64,000 nucleotides of DNA, taken from contig CP065014.1 of assembly GCA_016700335.1 (NCBI GenBank), positions 2,641,001 through 2,705,000 of the forward strand, in the 5' to 3' direction. The DNA is from Chlorobiota bacterium. GTDB lineage: Bacteria; Bacteroidota; Ignavibacteria; OLB7. The notes under the pieces are model-generated. The model was not told where the DNA came from. It ran no database searches and saw only the letters and a list, made by a program, of their open reading frames with translations. Made by a program: the position numbers and the translations under genes. Below, in pieces: positions 1 to 8,608 of the stretch (positions within the stretch are counted from its first letter, which is position 1; every line of letters starts with the position of its first letter).

Positions 1-769
1 GTTGAAACCTAGCTTCATTAAAATATTGTGAATAAACAGATTGTGTTACTGCAAAATTAATATCAATACCTATTAAATCCATTAATTCAAAAGGTCCCAT
101 TTTAAACCCAATATTTTTCATACATTCATCAACTTTCTGAACAGTAGCAGCACCTTCACTTACAATTCTAAAAGCCTCACCATAAAAATTTCTAGCAACT
201 CGATTAACGATAAATCCTGGAGTATCTTTTACATTTACTGGAATCTTACTTAACAATTTACAAATTTCAATCACCCTTTCAATTGTTTCCTCACTGGTTC
301 TATAACCTTTAATAACCTCAACAAGTTTCATAACATGAGCAGGGTTAAAGAAATGCATCCCAACAGAAAATTCAGTCTTAACTAATTTACTAAAAATAGC
401 AGTTATTGCTAATGATGAAGTATTGCTTGCAAGTATAGTTCCATCATTTGTTATTGATTCAAGTTTAACAAACAGATCCTGTTTTATTTGAAGATTCTCA
501 ATAATAGCTTCTATAATTATATCGCAATCTGAAAGTTTTTCTAAATCACTTACAAAATGGAATCTTGATAATAGTGTATCTACTTGCTCTTGCGTTAATT
601 TCTTTCTATCAACCGAATCTTTACTAAATTTATCAATACTCAATCTGCCATTGTTTAATGGTTCTGGGAAATCATAAAGAATAACCTCAAAGCCTGCTAG
701 TGCAGCACTATATGCAATTCCAGCACCCATAGTTCCAGCTCCACAAACACCAAAAACTTTAGCTTTCAT
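1..769 (-). CDS. hbd: 3-hydroxyacyl-CoA (3-hydroxybutyryl-CoA) dehydrogenase, partial at the left edge
   Basis: I read this from the reverse complement: the protein starts MKAKVFGVCGAGTMGAGIAY at 769 and is still open at base 1 after about 256 residues. The N-terminus is a Rossmann fold with the GxGxMG NAD-binding loop. Around residue 115 comes SNTSSL, followed by GMHFFNPAHVMKLVEV (His at the catalytic position) and TPGFIVNRV, which are signatures of the L-3-hydroxyacyl-CoA dehydrogenase family. The visible part covers the NAD domain and the start of the C-terminal helical domain, so it resembles the single-function enzyme of about 285 residues acting in butyrate/PHB metabolism or beta-oxidation. 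Only the C-terminal end is missing. Substrate chain length cannot be told from this fragment; the family call is secure. Confidence 0.9.
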   Translation of the reverse strand, partial: MKAKVFGVCGAGTMGAGIAYSAALAGFEVILYDFPEPLNNGRLSIDKFSKDSVDRKKLTQEQVDTLLSRFHFVSDLEKLSDCDIIIEAIIENLQIKQDLFVKLESITNDGTILASNTSSLAITAIFSKLVKTEFSVGMHFFNPAHVMKLVEVIKGYRTSEETIERVIEICKLLSKIPVNVKDTPGFIVNRVARNFYGEAFRIVSEGAATVQKVDECMKNIGFKMGPFELMDLIGIDINFAVTQSVYSQYFNEARFQ

Positions 770-827
770 TTTGTAATTTTTACAAAGATAATTGAATAAA
801 TTAAAACTTACATTCCCAATTTTTAAT

Positions 828-877
828 TAAGAAAAAAAAAAATCATCTAACTACATAAATTATGTAAGAAAGATGAC
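828..877 (-). terminator. Intrinsic terminator after the desaturase gene
   Basis: A hairpin with arms TCATCT..ACATAA and TTATGT..AGATGA lies at 843-876. On the minus strand it is followed by a T-run (A-run at 832-842 on the plus strand). It sits between the desaturase stop and the next minus-strand gene. Confidence 0.65.
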
Positions 878-908
878 TTTTAAAATCTATGAAAAAATCC
901 AAATTACA

Positions 909-1976
909 TTAAATAACACCAACTGTTTTTAAATACCTTACATGTGATTTTAAAGCTTGGAAAAAAGTTTTATATTCATAATAACGAACATTAAAATCCT
1001 TGCAAACTTCTTTAACTATTCTGCTAATTTCATTGTAATGGACATGTGATACTCTAGGAAAAAGATGATGCTCAATTTGAAAATTCAAACCACCTAATAA
1101 CCACGATAAAGCCTTGTTGCTTGTTGCAAAATTTGTTGTTGTCTCCATTTGATGTACCGCCCATTGATTCTCAATGTTTCCTGTTTTTTCTTCTGGAACT
1201 GGAAAATCGCAAGCTTCTACTAAATGAGCAAGCTGAAGTATTACACTAATGAACAAACCACAAATTGAAGCCATGATAAAGAACCCAATAAGTGTTGGAA
1301 TTACTCCAACCACAATTGATGGTATAACTAAAACCATTGTGGTATAAAATAATTTACTTCCCCAAAAAGTAATATGATCTTTTATGGAAATTGAGCTAAT
1401 TTTTTTATTAGCAATTCTTCTTGAAAAATAATATCTAAAATCAACTAAAAATACCCAAGATAAATATGTTAAGCCATATAATGGAAAACAATACCAATAT
1501 TGGTATTTATGAAATTTGTTAATTGGTTGATCTCTACTTGTCCTCATAAATGGCTGTATATCTATATCATCATCATGTCCGTAAATGTTAGTAAAAGAAT
1601 GATGAACTAAGTTATGACGGACTTTCCAAATAAATGAACTTGCTCCCATGCTATCTAATGAGTAACCGAAAAGTTCATTAACCCATTTTTTACTTGAATA
1701 ACTTCCATGGCAACTATCATGCATAACATTAAAACCAATTGAAGCAAAATTAACTCCTAACAAAGCACATAAAGGCAAAGCAAGCCACCAAACTGGAGTA
1801 AAAAAAACAAGAATTGTATAAAGAGTTGTTGCGGTTATTCCTAAAATTATTGTTTTAGAATAAAGTTTGTAATTTCCTGTTGGAAGGACTCCTTTTTCTT
1901 TAAAGTATGAATCAATACGTTCTTTTAAAACATTAAAGAATGTATTGTCTTGAGCAACAAAAGTCAGTTTTTGCAT
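909..1976 (-). CDS. Membrane acyl-CoA/acyl-lipid fatty acid desaturase
   Basis: A 355-residue integral-membrane di-iron desaturase. All three histidine boxes are present: HDSCH at residues 86-90, HNLVHH at 121-126, and QIEHH near residue 303. The Gln-starting third box is typical of the front-end (delta-5/delta-6, linoleoyl-CoA type) branch. Hydrophobic stretches at about 42-82 and 205-250 form the usual paired transmembrane hairpins. There is no fused cytochrome b5 domain, so an external electron donor (ferredoxin or cytochrome b5) is expected. It introduces a double bond into membrane fatty acids, with the exact position unknown. It is monocistronic, with its own terminator downstream and a promoter-like box upstream. 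Confidence 0.9.
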   Translation of the reverse strand: MQKLTFVAQDNTFFNVLKERIDSYFKEKGVLPTGNYKLYSKTIILGITATTLYTILVFFTPVWWLALPLCALLGVNFASIGFNVMHDSCHGSYSSKKWVNELFGYSLDSMGASSFIWKVRHNLVHHSFTNIYGHDDDIDIQPFMRTSRDQPINKFHKYQYWYCFPLYGLTYLSWVFLVDFRYYFSRRIANKKISSISIKDHITFWGSKLFYTTMVLVIPSIVVGVIPTLIGFFIMASICGLFISVILQLAHLVEACDFPVPEEKTGNIENQWAVHQMETTTNFATSNKALSWLLGGLNFQIEHHLFPRVSHVHYNEISRIVKEVCKDFNVRYYEYKTFFQALKSHVRYLKTVGVI

Positions 1977-2010
1977 TTGTGTTTTAATAAGAAGAGAAAA
2001 AATTAATTTG

Positions 2011-2018
2011 CAAAATTA
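2011..2018 (-). promoter_or_regulatory. Candidate -7 promoter box of the desaturase gene
   Basis: Read on the minus strand this is TAATTTTG, a match to the Bacteroidota -7 consensus TANNTTTG, 35 bases upstream of the ATG. No TTTG -33 box is visible at the usual distance, so the call is tentative. Confidence 0.35.
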
Positions 2019-2453
2019 CAACGTTTATTAAGATTAATTTGATTGAAATTTAATAAAAAATATTAAATTCTTTGTAATATTTCAGATTGTATAAATTGAT
2101 ATTTACAAATTAAAAAGGTAAATAATTTATTTTTAGTTGACAATCATTTTGATTGATTATTGTAAAGGAAATATAAAATGATTGGACAATTTACAATCTC
2201 ATATCTAAGTTATATTATTTTGTTAAGTCGTTTGCAAATTTCATAGAATCAATTCATTCAATTAAAACCAATATTAACTTTAATATAAGTTCTAGATTAA
2301 TACACCTTAAACTTAATTTTTTTTTAAATTTTCCTACTCTTAATTGCCATATTCAAATCTTGAATGATTGGGTTATTATACTAACATTATTCCTACTTTA
2401 TTTTAAATATTTCACTGAACTCTTAAATCAAATTCATTTTTAATTTAAAATAT

Positions 2454-2491
2454 AAAAAAACCTGCAAGCCACTTATTTGTTGGTTTGCAGG
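2454..2491 (-). terminator. Intrinsic terminator, probably for the lipoprotein gene upstream
   Basis: A 10-bp stem, CCTGCAAGCC with GGTTTGCAGG (one G-U pair), has an 11-base loop. It is followed on the minus strand by a T-run from the A-run at 2454-2460. It lies about 135 bases past the stop of the lipoprotein gene. Confidence 0.7.
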
Positions 2492-2626
2492 GATACACTA
2501 TTTTGCTTAAAAAGTACTTTAGTCCTAAACTATTTTACTTTTACTTAAAATTTTCATTTAAATTTTATTTCAGTGATTTAATATTTCATCTTCGAAATTT
2601 TAGAAAGGTAGAACTTAATTATCAGA

Positions 2627-3211
2627 TTAAATTTTTCCTTTTGGATTAGTAGAATTTGAATCAGATTTGCTATCTTTTATTTCTTTATCCTTCAACAAAT
2701 CTTTTTCTGTACTCTTCTCTTTTCCTTTTAAATCATTTACATCAGCACCCTCTTTACATTCAGCTGGAAGCTTACTGTAAGCCTCAGGATTGTACCTAAG
2801 ATTTTTAGTACTAAAGCCAACATTTGATATAGCTTCTTCAAGTTTTATTTGTGTAGTTGTCATATCTGAAACAACTATTGTAATTTGCGATCCACCAGTT
2901 GAAATACTTTCTACGTATGGAATTTTTGTTAACGCAGCAATAATTATTTTTGCACAATCTGGTAATGCAACTTGAGGAACAGTGAAATCATATCTTGCTC
3001 CACCTCTCTTTACATTTTTACCACCTAAATCATTATCTAAATTTACGCTTTCTTTAGAAGTACTATTTGTGATCGAGTTAAGTCCACTATCATTATTATT
3101 GATTGATTGTTGATTAATTGTTTCATTGTTTGAACTTAATTTCTCATCTTTATTAGCACAAGAATTTAATGAGATTAATAATACAATTGCAAGTATAAAT
3201 TTCAATTTCAT
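2627..3211 (-). CDS. Lipoprotein with a degenerate HMA-like (ferredoxin-like) domain
   Basis: A 194-residue lipoprotein: hydrophobic signal then lipobox LNSC with Cys18. Residues about 25-70 are a Ser/Asn-rich linker. Residues about 72-145 follow a beta-alpha-beta-beta-alpha-beta pattern (DCAKIIIAALTKIPYVESI, then ITIVVSDMTTTQIKLEEAI), which resembles a heavy-metal-associated domain. However, the usual metal-binding CxxC is reduced to one Cys (in PDCAK). The C-terminal 40 residues are Lys/Asp/Ser-rich and probably disordered. It may be a non-metal protein-interaction version of the fold, or bind a metal with the single Cys. No operon partner; it is divergent from the DivIC-like gene. The lipoprotein call is firm, the domain call moderate. 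Confidence 0.7.
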   Translation of the reverse strand: MKLKFILAIVLLISLNSCANKDEKLSSNNETINQQSINNNDSGLNSITNSTSKESVNLDNDLGGKNVKRGGARYDFTVPQVALPDCAKIIIAALTKIPYVESISTGGSQITIVVSDMTTTQIKLEEAISNVGFSTKNLRYNPEAYSKLPAECKEGADVNDLKGKEKSTEKDLLKDKEIKDSKSDSNSTNPKGKI

Positions 3212-3306
3212 AATTATTTAATAATTTTGTTATAGTATTTATTTTAACATTTATTTTATACGAATATCGTTAAAAATTTAGGAACAATTAAAACTTTGAA
3301 GAATAA

Positions 3307-3612
3307 ATGAAAATTTTTGGAAAGAATTACAAAGTGCTTTCATCTACAACTATAATAGTCTCTATTCCAGTAATTCTGTTTTTGTTGTGGGGTGCAGTAT
3401 TTAGCAGTCGAGGGATTTTAACTCGGTTTCAACTTGAAACAGATGTTGCAAATCTGCAAATAGACAGGGATAAGGAGCTATTTATTCAAGATTCATTAAA
3501 GAAAGAAATACACAAGTTAAAAACTGATTCTAAAACTATTGAAGGAGTTGCTAGAGAAAGATACATGATGACAAAACCAGGTGAGTCGGTTTACATTGTC
3601 AAAGAAAAATAA
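3307..3612 (+). CDS. FtsB/DivIC-family septum formation initiator
   Basis: A 101-residue bitopic membrane protein: short cytoplasmic head, one transmembrane helix at about 15-37, then a periplasmic coiled coil (about 43-78) and a conserved tail ending in KPGESVYIV. The tail and size match the DivIC/FtsB family, which pairs with FtsL and FtsQ/DivIB to activate septal peptidoglycan synthesis. It stands alone on the plus strand, convergent with mreC and divergent from the lipoprotein gene. It is unusual in not sitting next to enolase or ftsL, but is in a cell-shape neighbourhood. Confidence 0.85.
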   Translation: MKIFGKNYKVLSSTTIIVSIPVILFLLWGAVFSSRGILTRFQLETDVANLQIDRDKELFIQDSLKKEIHKLKTDSKTIEGVARERYMMTKPGESVYIVKEK

Positions 3613-3655
3613 ATTACACTTTAATGAAAATTAAATTTATAAATACTTATAGTAA

Positions 3656-4513
3656 TTATTTTTCTTGTTCTAAATCTGCCCCAATTGTTTCATTCTCTAA
3701 CTTAATTCTTTCTGGATCTGCAGTTTGAAGAATTACAAAGACTTCTTCAAGGTTAGAAAAATTCACAGAAGGCTTTATTTTAAGTTCATGAAAAAGTGTA
3801 CCTTTTTCTTCAGAAATCTCTTCGATTGTTCCGATAACTATATTAGGAGGAAAAATAGTTGAGAATAAAGATGTGATTACAGTATCACCTTTTAGTTGGG
3901 TATTTACAGAAGGAACATTTCTTAAATATAATTGACCTCTTTTACAAACTAAAATTCCTTGGTTAGCAAACTTAATTGTTTTTCCTGCAAATCTCAATTC
4001 ATCATTTAATAACAATTCAACAACTGAAAATCCACCACTAGTTCCAATTATCCTTCCAACTAATCCTTGATCAGTAATAACTGGCATACCAATAATAATA
4101 CTATCTAAACCTCCAACATCTAAAGTAGCATATCTCCTTTGGCCTATAGTAGTACTTCCTACTACATGTGCAGCTTTTAACTTCATTGGAGAAAATTGCT
4201 TTAAAGCTAACAATTCTTGAATTCTTTCAATTTTATTCCCAGCATCTCTTAATTGCATCATCTCTAAGGAAATACCTAAATTAAGTCTTCTTAAAGCTCT
4301 GTTTTCACTTTGTAAAGCATAAGGGTTTGGAATCCAGTCAAATGCATTTTGAACAAATGCAATTACTCCCACAGAAACTGTTCTAAAAAACCTAGTCTCA
4401 TCATTAGTTGAGCGGGATATTAAAACAAATGAAATAATAGTAAGAATAATAGTTGAAGTATATTCTTTATACTTAACTATCAGATCTATAAGTCTTTGAA
4501 GGGAGCTATTCAA
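3656..4513 (-). CDS. mreC: Rod shape-determining protein MreC
   Basis: A 285-residue bitopic protein: one transmembrane helix at about 17-35, a coiled coil at about 75-105 (SENRALRRLNLGISLEMMQL), then the beta-rich periplasmic region with the typical AHVVGST and LDVGGLDSIIIGMPVIT segments. MreC links the MreB filament to the elongation machinery (MreD, RodA, PBP2). The only usable start is TTG at 4513, because an in-frame stop lies just upstream and no ATG precedes the transmembrane segment. It follows mreB in the same direction, but no mreD follows: the next gene is on the opposite strand, so mreD must lie elsewhere. Confidence 0.93.
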   Translation of the reverse strand: MNSSLQRLIDLIVKYKEYTSTIILTIISFVLISRSTNDETRFFRTVSVGVIAFVQNAFDWIPNPYALQSENRALRRLNLGISLEMMQLRDAGNKIERIQELLALKQFSPMKLKAAHVVGSTTIGQRRYATLDVGGLDSIIIGMPVITDQGLVGRIIGTSGGFSVVELLLNDELRFAGKTIKFANQGILVCKRGQLYLRNVPSVNTQLKGDTVITSLFSTIFPPNIVIGTIEEISEEKGTLFHELKIKPSVNFSNLEEVFVILQTADPERIKLENETIGADLEQEK

Positions 4514-4650
4514 ATTAAATCAAAAATTAATTTGTAATTTTTTAGATTTTACTTTTTATGAGAATCTATTCAATTTTTTTTGTGGAAAGAAAATGTATAA
4601 TTAAAATAGTAAATATTAAATTGGATGAACTTTAAGTTAATCTGAATGAA

Positions 4651-4698
4651 AATAATTACACTAATAATTACCCTAATAATTACACTAATAATTACAAT
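4651..4698. repeat. Four-copy 12-bp tandem repeat between mreB and mreC
   Basis: The unit AATAATTACACT is repeated four times head to tail with single-base changes (ACACT, ACCCT, ACACT, ACAAT), followed by a decayed fifth unit. It occupies part of the 243-bp gap between mreB and mreC. Confidence 0.85.
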
Positions 4699-4756
4699 AA
4701 CAATCCCAATAATTCTAACAATATTTTATTTCAATTTACAATTTTAAATTAGGAAC

Positions 4757-5776
4757 TTAATATCTCTTGCTTTTAAGAAGAACAGGTATATAATCATCCA
4801 TATTTTCCAAAACTTTACCAGTTCCACGAGCAACAGCAGTTAAAGGTTCGTCAGCTATAAAAACTGGTAAAGAAGTTTCTCTTTTTAGTCTTTCATCAAG
4901 TCCTCGTAAAAGAGCCCCACCACCAGTTAGCATTATTCCCCTATCTAAAATATCTGAAGAAAGTTCAGGTGGAGTTTTTTCCAAAGCTACTTTAACAGCA
5001 TCAACAATAGCCATAATTGGATCAGACAAAGCTTCACGAATTTCGGCACTTGTTATATGAACTATTCTTGGAATTCCTGCAACTAAATCTCTTCCTTTAA
5101 CTTCAACTTCAATTTCTTCTTCAAGGGGCATAGCAGTTCCAACTTGACATTTAATATTTTCTGCGGTTCTCTCACCAATTAGAATATTATGGTTTCTTTT
5201 AAAGAACTGAACAATTGAAGCAGTCATCTCATCACCAGCAATTCTAATTGAAGAATCAGTAACAATACCTCCAAGAGCTATAACAGCAATTTCAGTAGTA
5301 CCACCACCTATATCTACAATCATATTCCCAATTGGTGCTTTTACATCCAAACCAATTCCAATGGCTGCAGCCATAGGTTCTGCAATCAAGTACACCTCTT
5401 TTCCACCAGCATGTTCGGCGCTATCCCTAACAGCTCGTTTTTCAACCTCAGTAATTCCAGATGGCACACAAACAACAATTCTTCTTGATGGTTGCCAATT
5501 TGTTGTAACTTTTTTAATAAATAACCTTAACATTCCTTCAGCAATTTCAAAGTCAGCTATAACACCATCTTTTAATGGTCTTATAGTTTCAATTCCCTTA
5601 TGTGTCCTCCCAATCATGGCTTGGGCTTCTTTACCTACAGTAACAATTTTTTTTGAAGAACGATCATAAGCAACAACTGAAGGTTCATCAAGAACTATTC
5701 CCTTCCCTTTAGCCCAAATAAGAGTATTGGCAGTTCCAAGGTCAATTGCTATATCGTTTGAGAAAAAATTAAACAC
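4757..5776 (-). CDS. mreB: Rod shape-determining protein MreB (actin homologue)
   Basis: A 339-residue actin-fold ATPase that forms membrane-associated filaments guiding lateral wall synthesis. Motifs visible: phosphate-1 loop IDLGTANTLIW at about 11-21, phosphate-2 DIGGGTTEIAVI near 161-172, and the adenosine loop LTGGGALLRGLD near residue 284. Length matches the family. The start is GTG at 5776, giving MFNFFSNDIAIDLG; the family's N-terminus usually looks like this and no ATG is available. First gene of the mreB-mreC pair; the 243-bp gap to mreC contains a tandem repeat. Confidence 0.97.
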   Translation of the reverse strand: MFNFFSNDIAIDLGTANTLIWAKGKGIVLDEPSVVAYDRSSKKIVTVGKEAQAMIGRTHKGIETIRPLKDGVIADFEIAEGMLRLFIKKVTTNWQPSRRIVVCVPSGITEVEKRAVRDSAEHAGGKEVYLIAEPMAAAIGIGLDVKAPIGNMIVDIGGGTTEIAVIALGGIVTDSSIRIAGDEMTASIVQFFKRNHNILIGERTAENIKCQVGTAMPLEEEIEVEVKGRDLVAGIPRIVHITSAEIREALSDPIMAIVDAVKVALEKTPPELSSDILDRGIMLTGGGALLRGLDERLKRETSLPVFIADEPLTAVARGTGKVLENMDDYIPVLLKSKRY

Positions 5777-5977
5777 TTACTTTTCTTATAATTAGATTGT
5801 TGAACAAAAATGTTCTAATAATATCTTTCAATTATCTATAATCTGCAAACTACAAACAAACATTCGTTTATAATAATATTAAAATAATATTTTTGTAACT
5901 TAATATTTTATTTTAAAAAATTAGATATAAATTGACAATTTGTAATTCAATTTTTCTGATTTTATAAATTGATTCAA

Positions 5978-6008
5978 TAAAAAAACTCTTAAAAAATATT
6001 TTAAGAGT
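5978..6008 (-). terminator. Intrinsic terminator after tyrS
   Basis: A perfect 10-bp stem, ACTCTTAAAA and TTTTAAGAGT, has a 4-base loop and is followed on the minus strand by a T-run. It starts 34 bases past the tyrS stop. Confidence 0.8.
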
Positions 6009-6041
6009 TAAATTTCAACGAATCAGTTCTTATACTATTGA

Positions 6042-7259
6042 TTAATTAATTGTAAGTTTTAAAAATTTTCTTTTTCCAATTTTAAGAATACTTTCTTTTA
6101 TTCCATCAAACATAAAATTGATATCATTTATTTTTTCACCATTTAAAGTAACTCCTCCACCTTGAATTAATCTTCTTGCTTCACCTTTACTTGCAGATAA
6201 TTTAGCATCAACTATTAAGTCTAAAATTAGGATAGGATTCTTAACAATAAAACTTTCAATATCTTCTGGTACTTCTTTTTTTATGAAGATTTTATCAAAC
6301 TCTTCTTGAGCATTCATAGCTTCTTCAGCACTATAATATCGAGCAGTTATACCTCTAGCTAATTCTCTTTTCGATTCTCTTGGATGAAGTTCCCCAGATT
6401 TTAATTTGTCTTGAATTTCTTTTAAATCTATATCGTTTTTAAAAAGTGCTAATTTATAAAAAGTGTACATAGCAGAATCTGGAATTGATAAAGTTTTACC
6501 GAACATATCCTGAGGAGTATCAGTAAAAGCTATATAATTGCCTAAAGACTTTGACATTTTTTCCACTCCATCAATCCCTACTAACAGTGGAAATGTCATA
6601 ATAACTTGAGGTGCCATACCATTTGCTCTTTGTAATTCCCTACCAACTAAAAGATTAAATTTTTGATCTGTTCCACCAAGCTCAACATCAGATTCAATTG
6701 CAACTGAATCTTTACCTTGAGCTAAAGGATATAAAAACTCATGAAGAGAAATTGGTGTTTCACCTTCAAATCTCTTATGAAAATCATCTCGCTCAAGCAT
6801 TTGAGAAACAGTATAATTTGAAGATAATTTAATTACATCTGTAAAACTCATTTTATCTAACCATTCAGAATTATACCTAATCTCTATATTATCTTTTGAT
6901 AAAACTCTTCCAGCTTGTTCAAAATAACTTTGTCCATTTTCCCTAGTATCTTCTAATGTTAATGGAGGTCTTGTTTTAGATCTACCTGAAGGGTCACCAA
7001 TCATAGCAGTAAAGTCACCAATTATTAATATCGCCTTATGACCTAAATCTTGAAAATCCCTTAGCTTTTGTAATACCACTGCATGACCAATATGTAAGTC
7101 TGGTCTTGATGGATCTGCTCCTAGTTTAATTCTTAATTGAGTTTTTGTCTCTATGGATTTCTCTATTTTTTTTACTAGTTCTTCAACAGGAATTATTTCA
7201 TCAGCACCACGACTAATCAAATCAAGCTGTTCATTTAATGATGGGAAAGTATTATTCAA
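6042..7259 (-). CDS. tyrS: Tyrosyl-tRNA synthetase
   Basis: A 405-residue class I aminoacyl-tRNA synthetase. HIGHAVVLQKL (HIGH motif) is at about residue 57 and KMSKSLGN near 236. GADPSRPDLHIGH is typical of the TyrRZ-type branch. A C-terminal S4 RNA-binding domain covers about 340-405 (SASKGEARRLIQGGGVTLNG). It charges tRNA-Tyr with tyrosine. Start is TTG at 7259 (MNNTFPSLNEQ); no ATG exists between the upstream stop and the catalytic core. Its own terminator follows; accD lies upstream in the same direction with a terminator between them. Confidence 0.97.
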   Translation of the reverse strand: MNNTFPSLNEQLDLISRGADEIIPVEELVKKIEKSIETKTQLRIKLGADPSRPDLHIGHAVVLQKLRDFQDLGHKAILIIGDFTAMIGDPSGRSKTRPPLTLEDTRENGQSYFEQAGRVLSKDNIEIRYNSEWLDKMSFTDVIKLSSNYTVSQMLERDDFHKRFEGETPISLHEFLYPLAQGKDSVAIESDVELGGTDQKFNLLVGRELQRANGMAPQVIMTFPLLVGIDGVEKMSKSLGNYIAFTDTPQDMFGKTLSIPDSAMYTFYKLALFKNDIDLKEIQDKLKSGELHPRESKRELARGITARYYSAEEAMNAQEEFDKIFIKKEVPEDIESFIVKNPILILDLIVDAKLSASKGEARRLIQGGGVTLNGEKINDINFMFDGIKESILKIGKRKFLKLTIN

Positions 7260-7291
7260 ATTGTTTATATAAAAAATGATTATATAGAATT

Positions 7292-7326
7292 AAAAAATGA
7301 TTTCTGAAGGAAATTCAGGAATCATT
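7292..7326 (-). terminator. Intrinsic terminator after accD
   Basis: An imperfect stem, AAATGATTTCTGA with TCAGGAATCATTT, is followed by a T-run on the minus strand. It lies about 100 bases past the accD stop and just upstream of tyrS. Confidence 0.6.
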
Positions 7327-7429
7327 TATTAATTTATTAAAGTTGGTATATTAACTTAGAAACTAAAAATTTAAACTTAGATAAATTAAACTAATAATAA
7401 ATCCCAATATAAATTTCATTTTAAATGAA

Positions 7430-8269
7430 TTAATATTTAATTAAATTTAACACTCTACTTAATGTAGACCGAAGTTCTTTTCTATGAACTATAATATCAA
7501 CAAAACCGTGGAATTGTTGGAATTCTGATCTTTGAAATCCTGGAGGAAGTTTTTTCTTTGTCATTTGTTCAATAACTCTAGGTCCTGCAAATCCAACTAG
7601 TGCGCCTGGTTCTGCAATTGTAATATCTCCTAACATAGCGAATGATGCAGTTACCCCCCCAGTAGTTGGATCTGTTAAAATTACAATGTATGGTAAGCCC
7701 TCTTCAGAAAGTAAAGTTAAATGAGAAGAAGTTTTAGCCATTTGCATAAGTGAGAAAGTTCCTTCTTGCATACGAGCACCACCAGAAGCGGGGATGGCAA
7801 CAAATGGAATTTTTTCTTTTCTTGCAACATCAATTGCTCTACAAAATTTTTCACCAACAACTGAACCCATTGAGCCCCCAATAAAACTAAAATCCATGGC
7901 AGCAATTGAAATTTTCTTGCCATCAACAAAGCCAGTTCCAATTGTAATAGCTTCTTTCAAACCAGTTTTCTGTACTGCTTGTTCGTATCTTTTAACATAA
8001 GATATTTCGTCACTAAAATTTAGTGGATCACCAGGTGTAACATCTTTATCTGATTCAATAAAACTCTCATTATCAAAGAGTAAATTCAAATAATCATTTG
8101 CTTTAATACGGAAATGTTTGTTACATTGAGAGCAAGTTGAAAGGTGTTCTTCTAATTCACCTTTGTAAATAATATGATCACAACCAGAGCATTTCATCCA
8201 CAAACCATCAGGCATCTCACGACTGTTTTGCTCTTCTATGTTTTTTCTTGAACGATGGAACCAAGCCAC
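7430..8269 (-). CDS. accD: Acetyl-CoA carboxylase carboxyltransferase subunit beta
   Basis: A 279-residue subunit with the N-terminal zinc ribbon (CSGCDH at about 27-32, CSQC at about 46-49), then the crotonase-like carboxyltransferase fold with PASGGARMQEG and TDPTTGGVTASFAMLGD. With AccA it transfers the carboxyl group from biotin to acetyl-CoA, the committed step of fatty-acid synthesis. Start is GTG at 8269 (MAWFHRSR), the usual N-terminus of the family. accA is not adjacent. Confidence 0.97.
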   Translation of the reverse strand: MAWFHRSRKNIEEQNSREMPDGLWMKCSGCDHIIYKGELEEHLSTCSQCNKHFRIKANDYLNLLFDNESFIESDKDVTPGDPLNFSDEISYVKRYEQAVQKTGLKEAITIGTGFVDGKKISIAAMDFSFIGGSMGSVVGEKFCRAIDVARKEKIPFVAIPASGGARMQEGTFSLMQMAKTSSHLTLLSEEGLPYIVILTDPTTGGVTASFAMLGDITIAEPGALVGFAGPRVIEQMTKKKLPPGFQRSEFQQFHGFVDIIVHRKELRSTLSRVLNLIKY

Positions 8270-8608
8270 TTTTTTATTTTTAGTTTAAATTTAACAATTA
8301 ATTTTACAAACAATTACTATTTATTAACTAATACATTTTCATATTTACATAAATAACTAATCTTCCTATTAAAATTAATTAAAGACCTTATTAATATGCT
8401 AGAAATATGAATTAATTAATATTCTATGATAAAAAATTATTTACAATCTATATTATTTTTAGACTTTTATAAATTCTTACATGCAAGTTATGAAATTGAG
8501 ATTGATTAAGAATTACACTTTTCTTTTTGCTTAAGTAAGAATAATGCATTAAATTTGCATCCCTTCAATTAGAATTCTCATCTTTACATTACAAATAAAC
8601 AAACAATA
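8270..8608. other. Divergent intergenic region accD / pyrG
   Basis: 339 bases of AT-rich sequence between divergent genes. The only structure recognised is the pyrG promoter. No riboswitch-like fold and no small reading frame was supported. Confidence 0.6.
8526..8557 (+). promoter_or_regulatory. Promoter of pyrG (Bacteroidota type)
   Basis: TTTG at 8526-8529 and TAAATTTG at 8550-8557 are separated by 20 bases. This matches the TTTG / TANNTTTG sigma-ABfr consensus with its 19-21 base spacer. It lies about 52 bases upstream of the GTG start. Confidence 0.6.

Larger units (their letters stand above)
1977..2626. other. 650-bp intergenic region between two minus-strand genes
   Basis: Very AT-rich. 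No open frame with coding character was seen on either strand. It holds a promoter-like box next to the desaturase and the hairpin at 2461-2491. The rest has no recognisable structure. Confidence 0.6.

Noticed and set aside
2454..2491. Shared mobile hairpin with 16816-16844 (both contain CCTGCAA / TTGCAGG)
   Set aside because: Similarity is limited to a seven-base arm; both are adequately explained as independent terminators.
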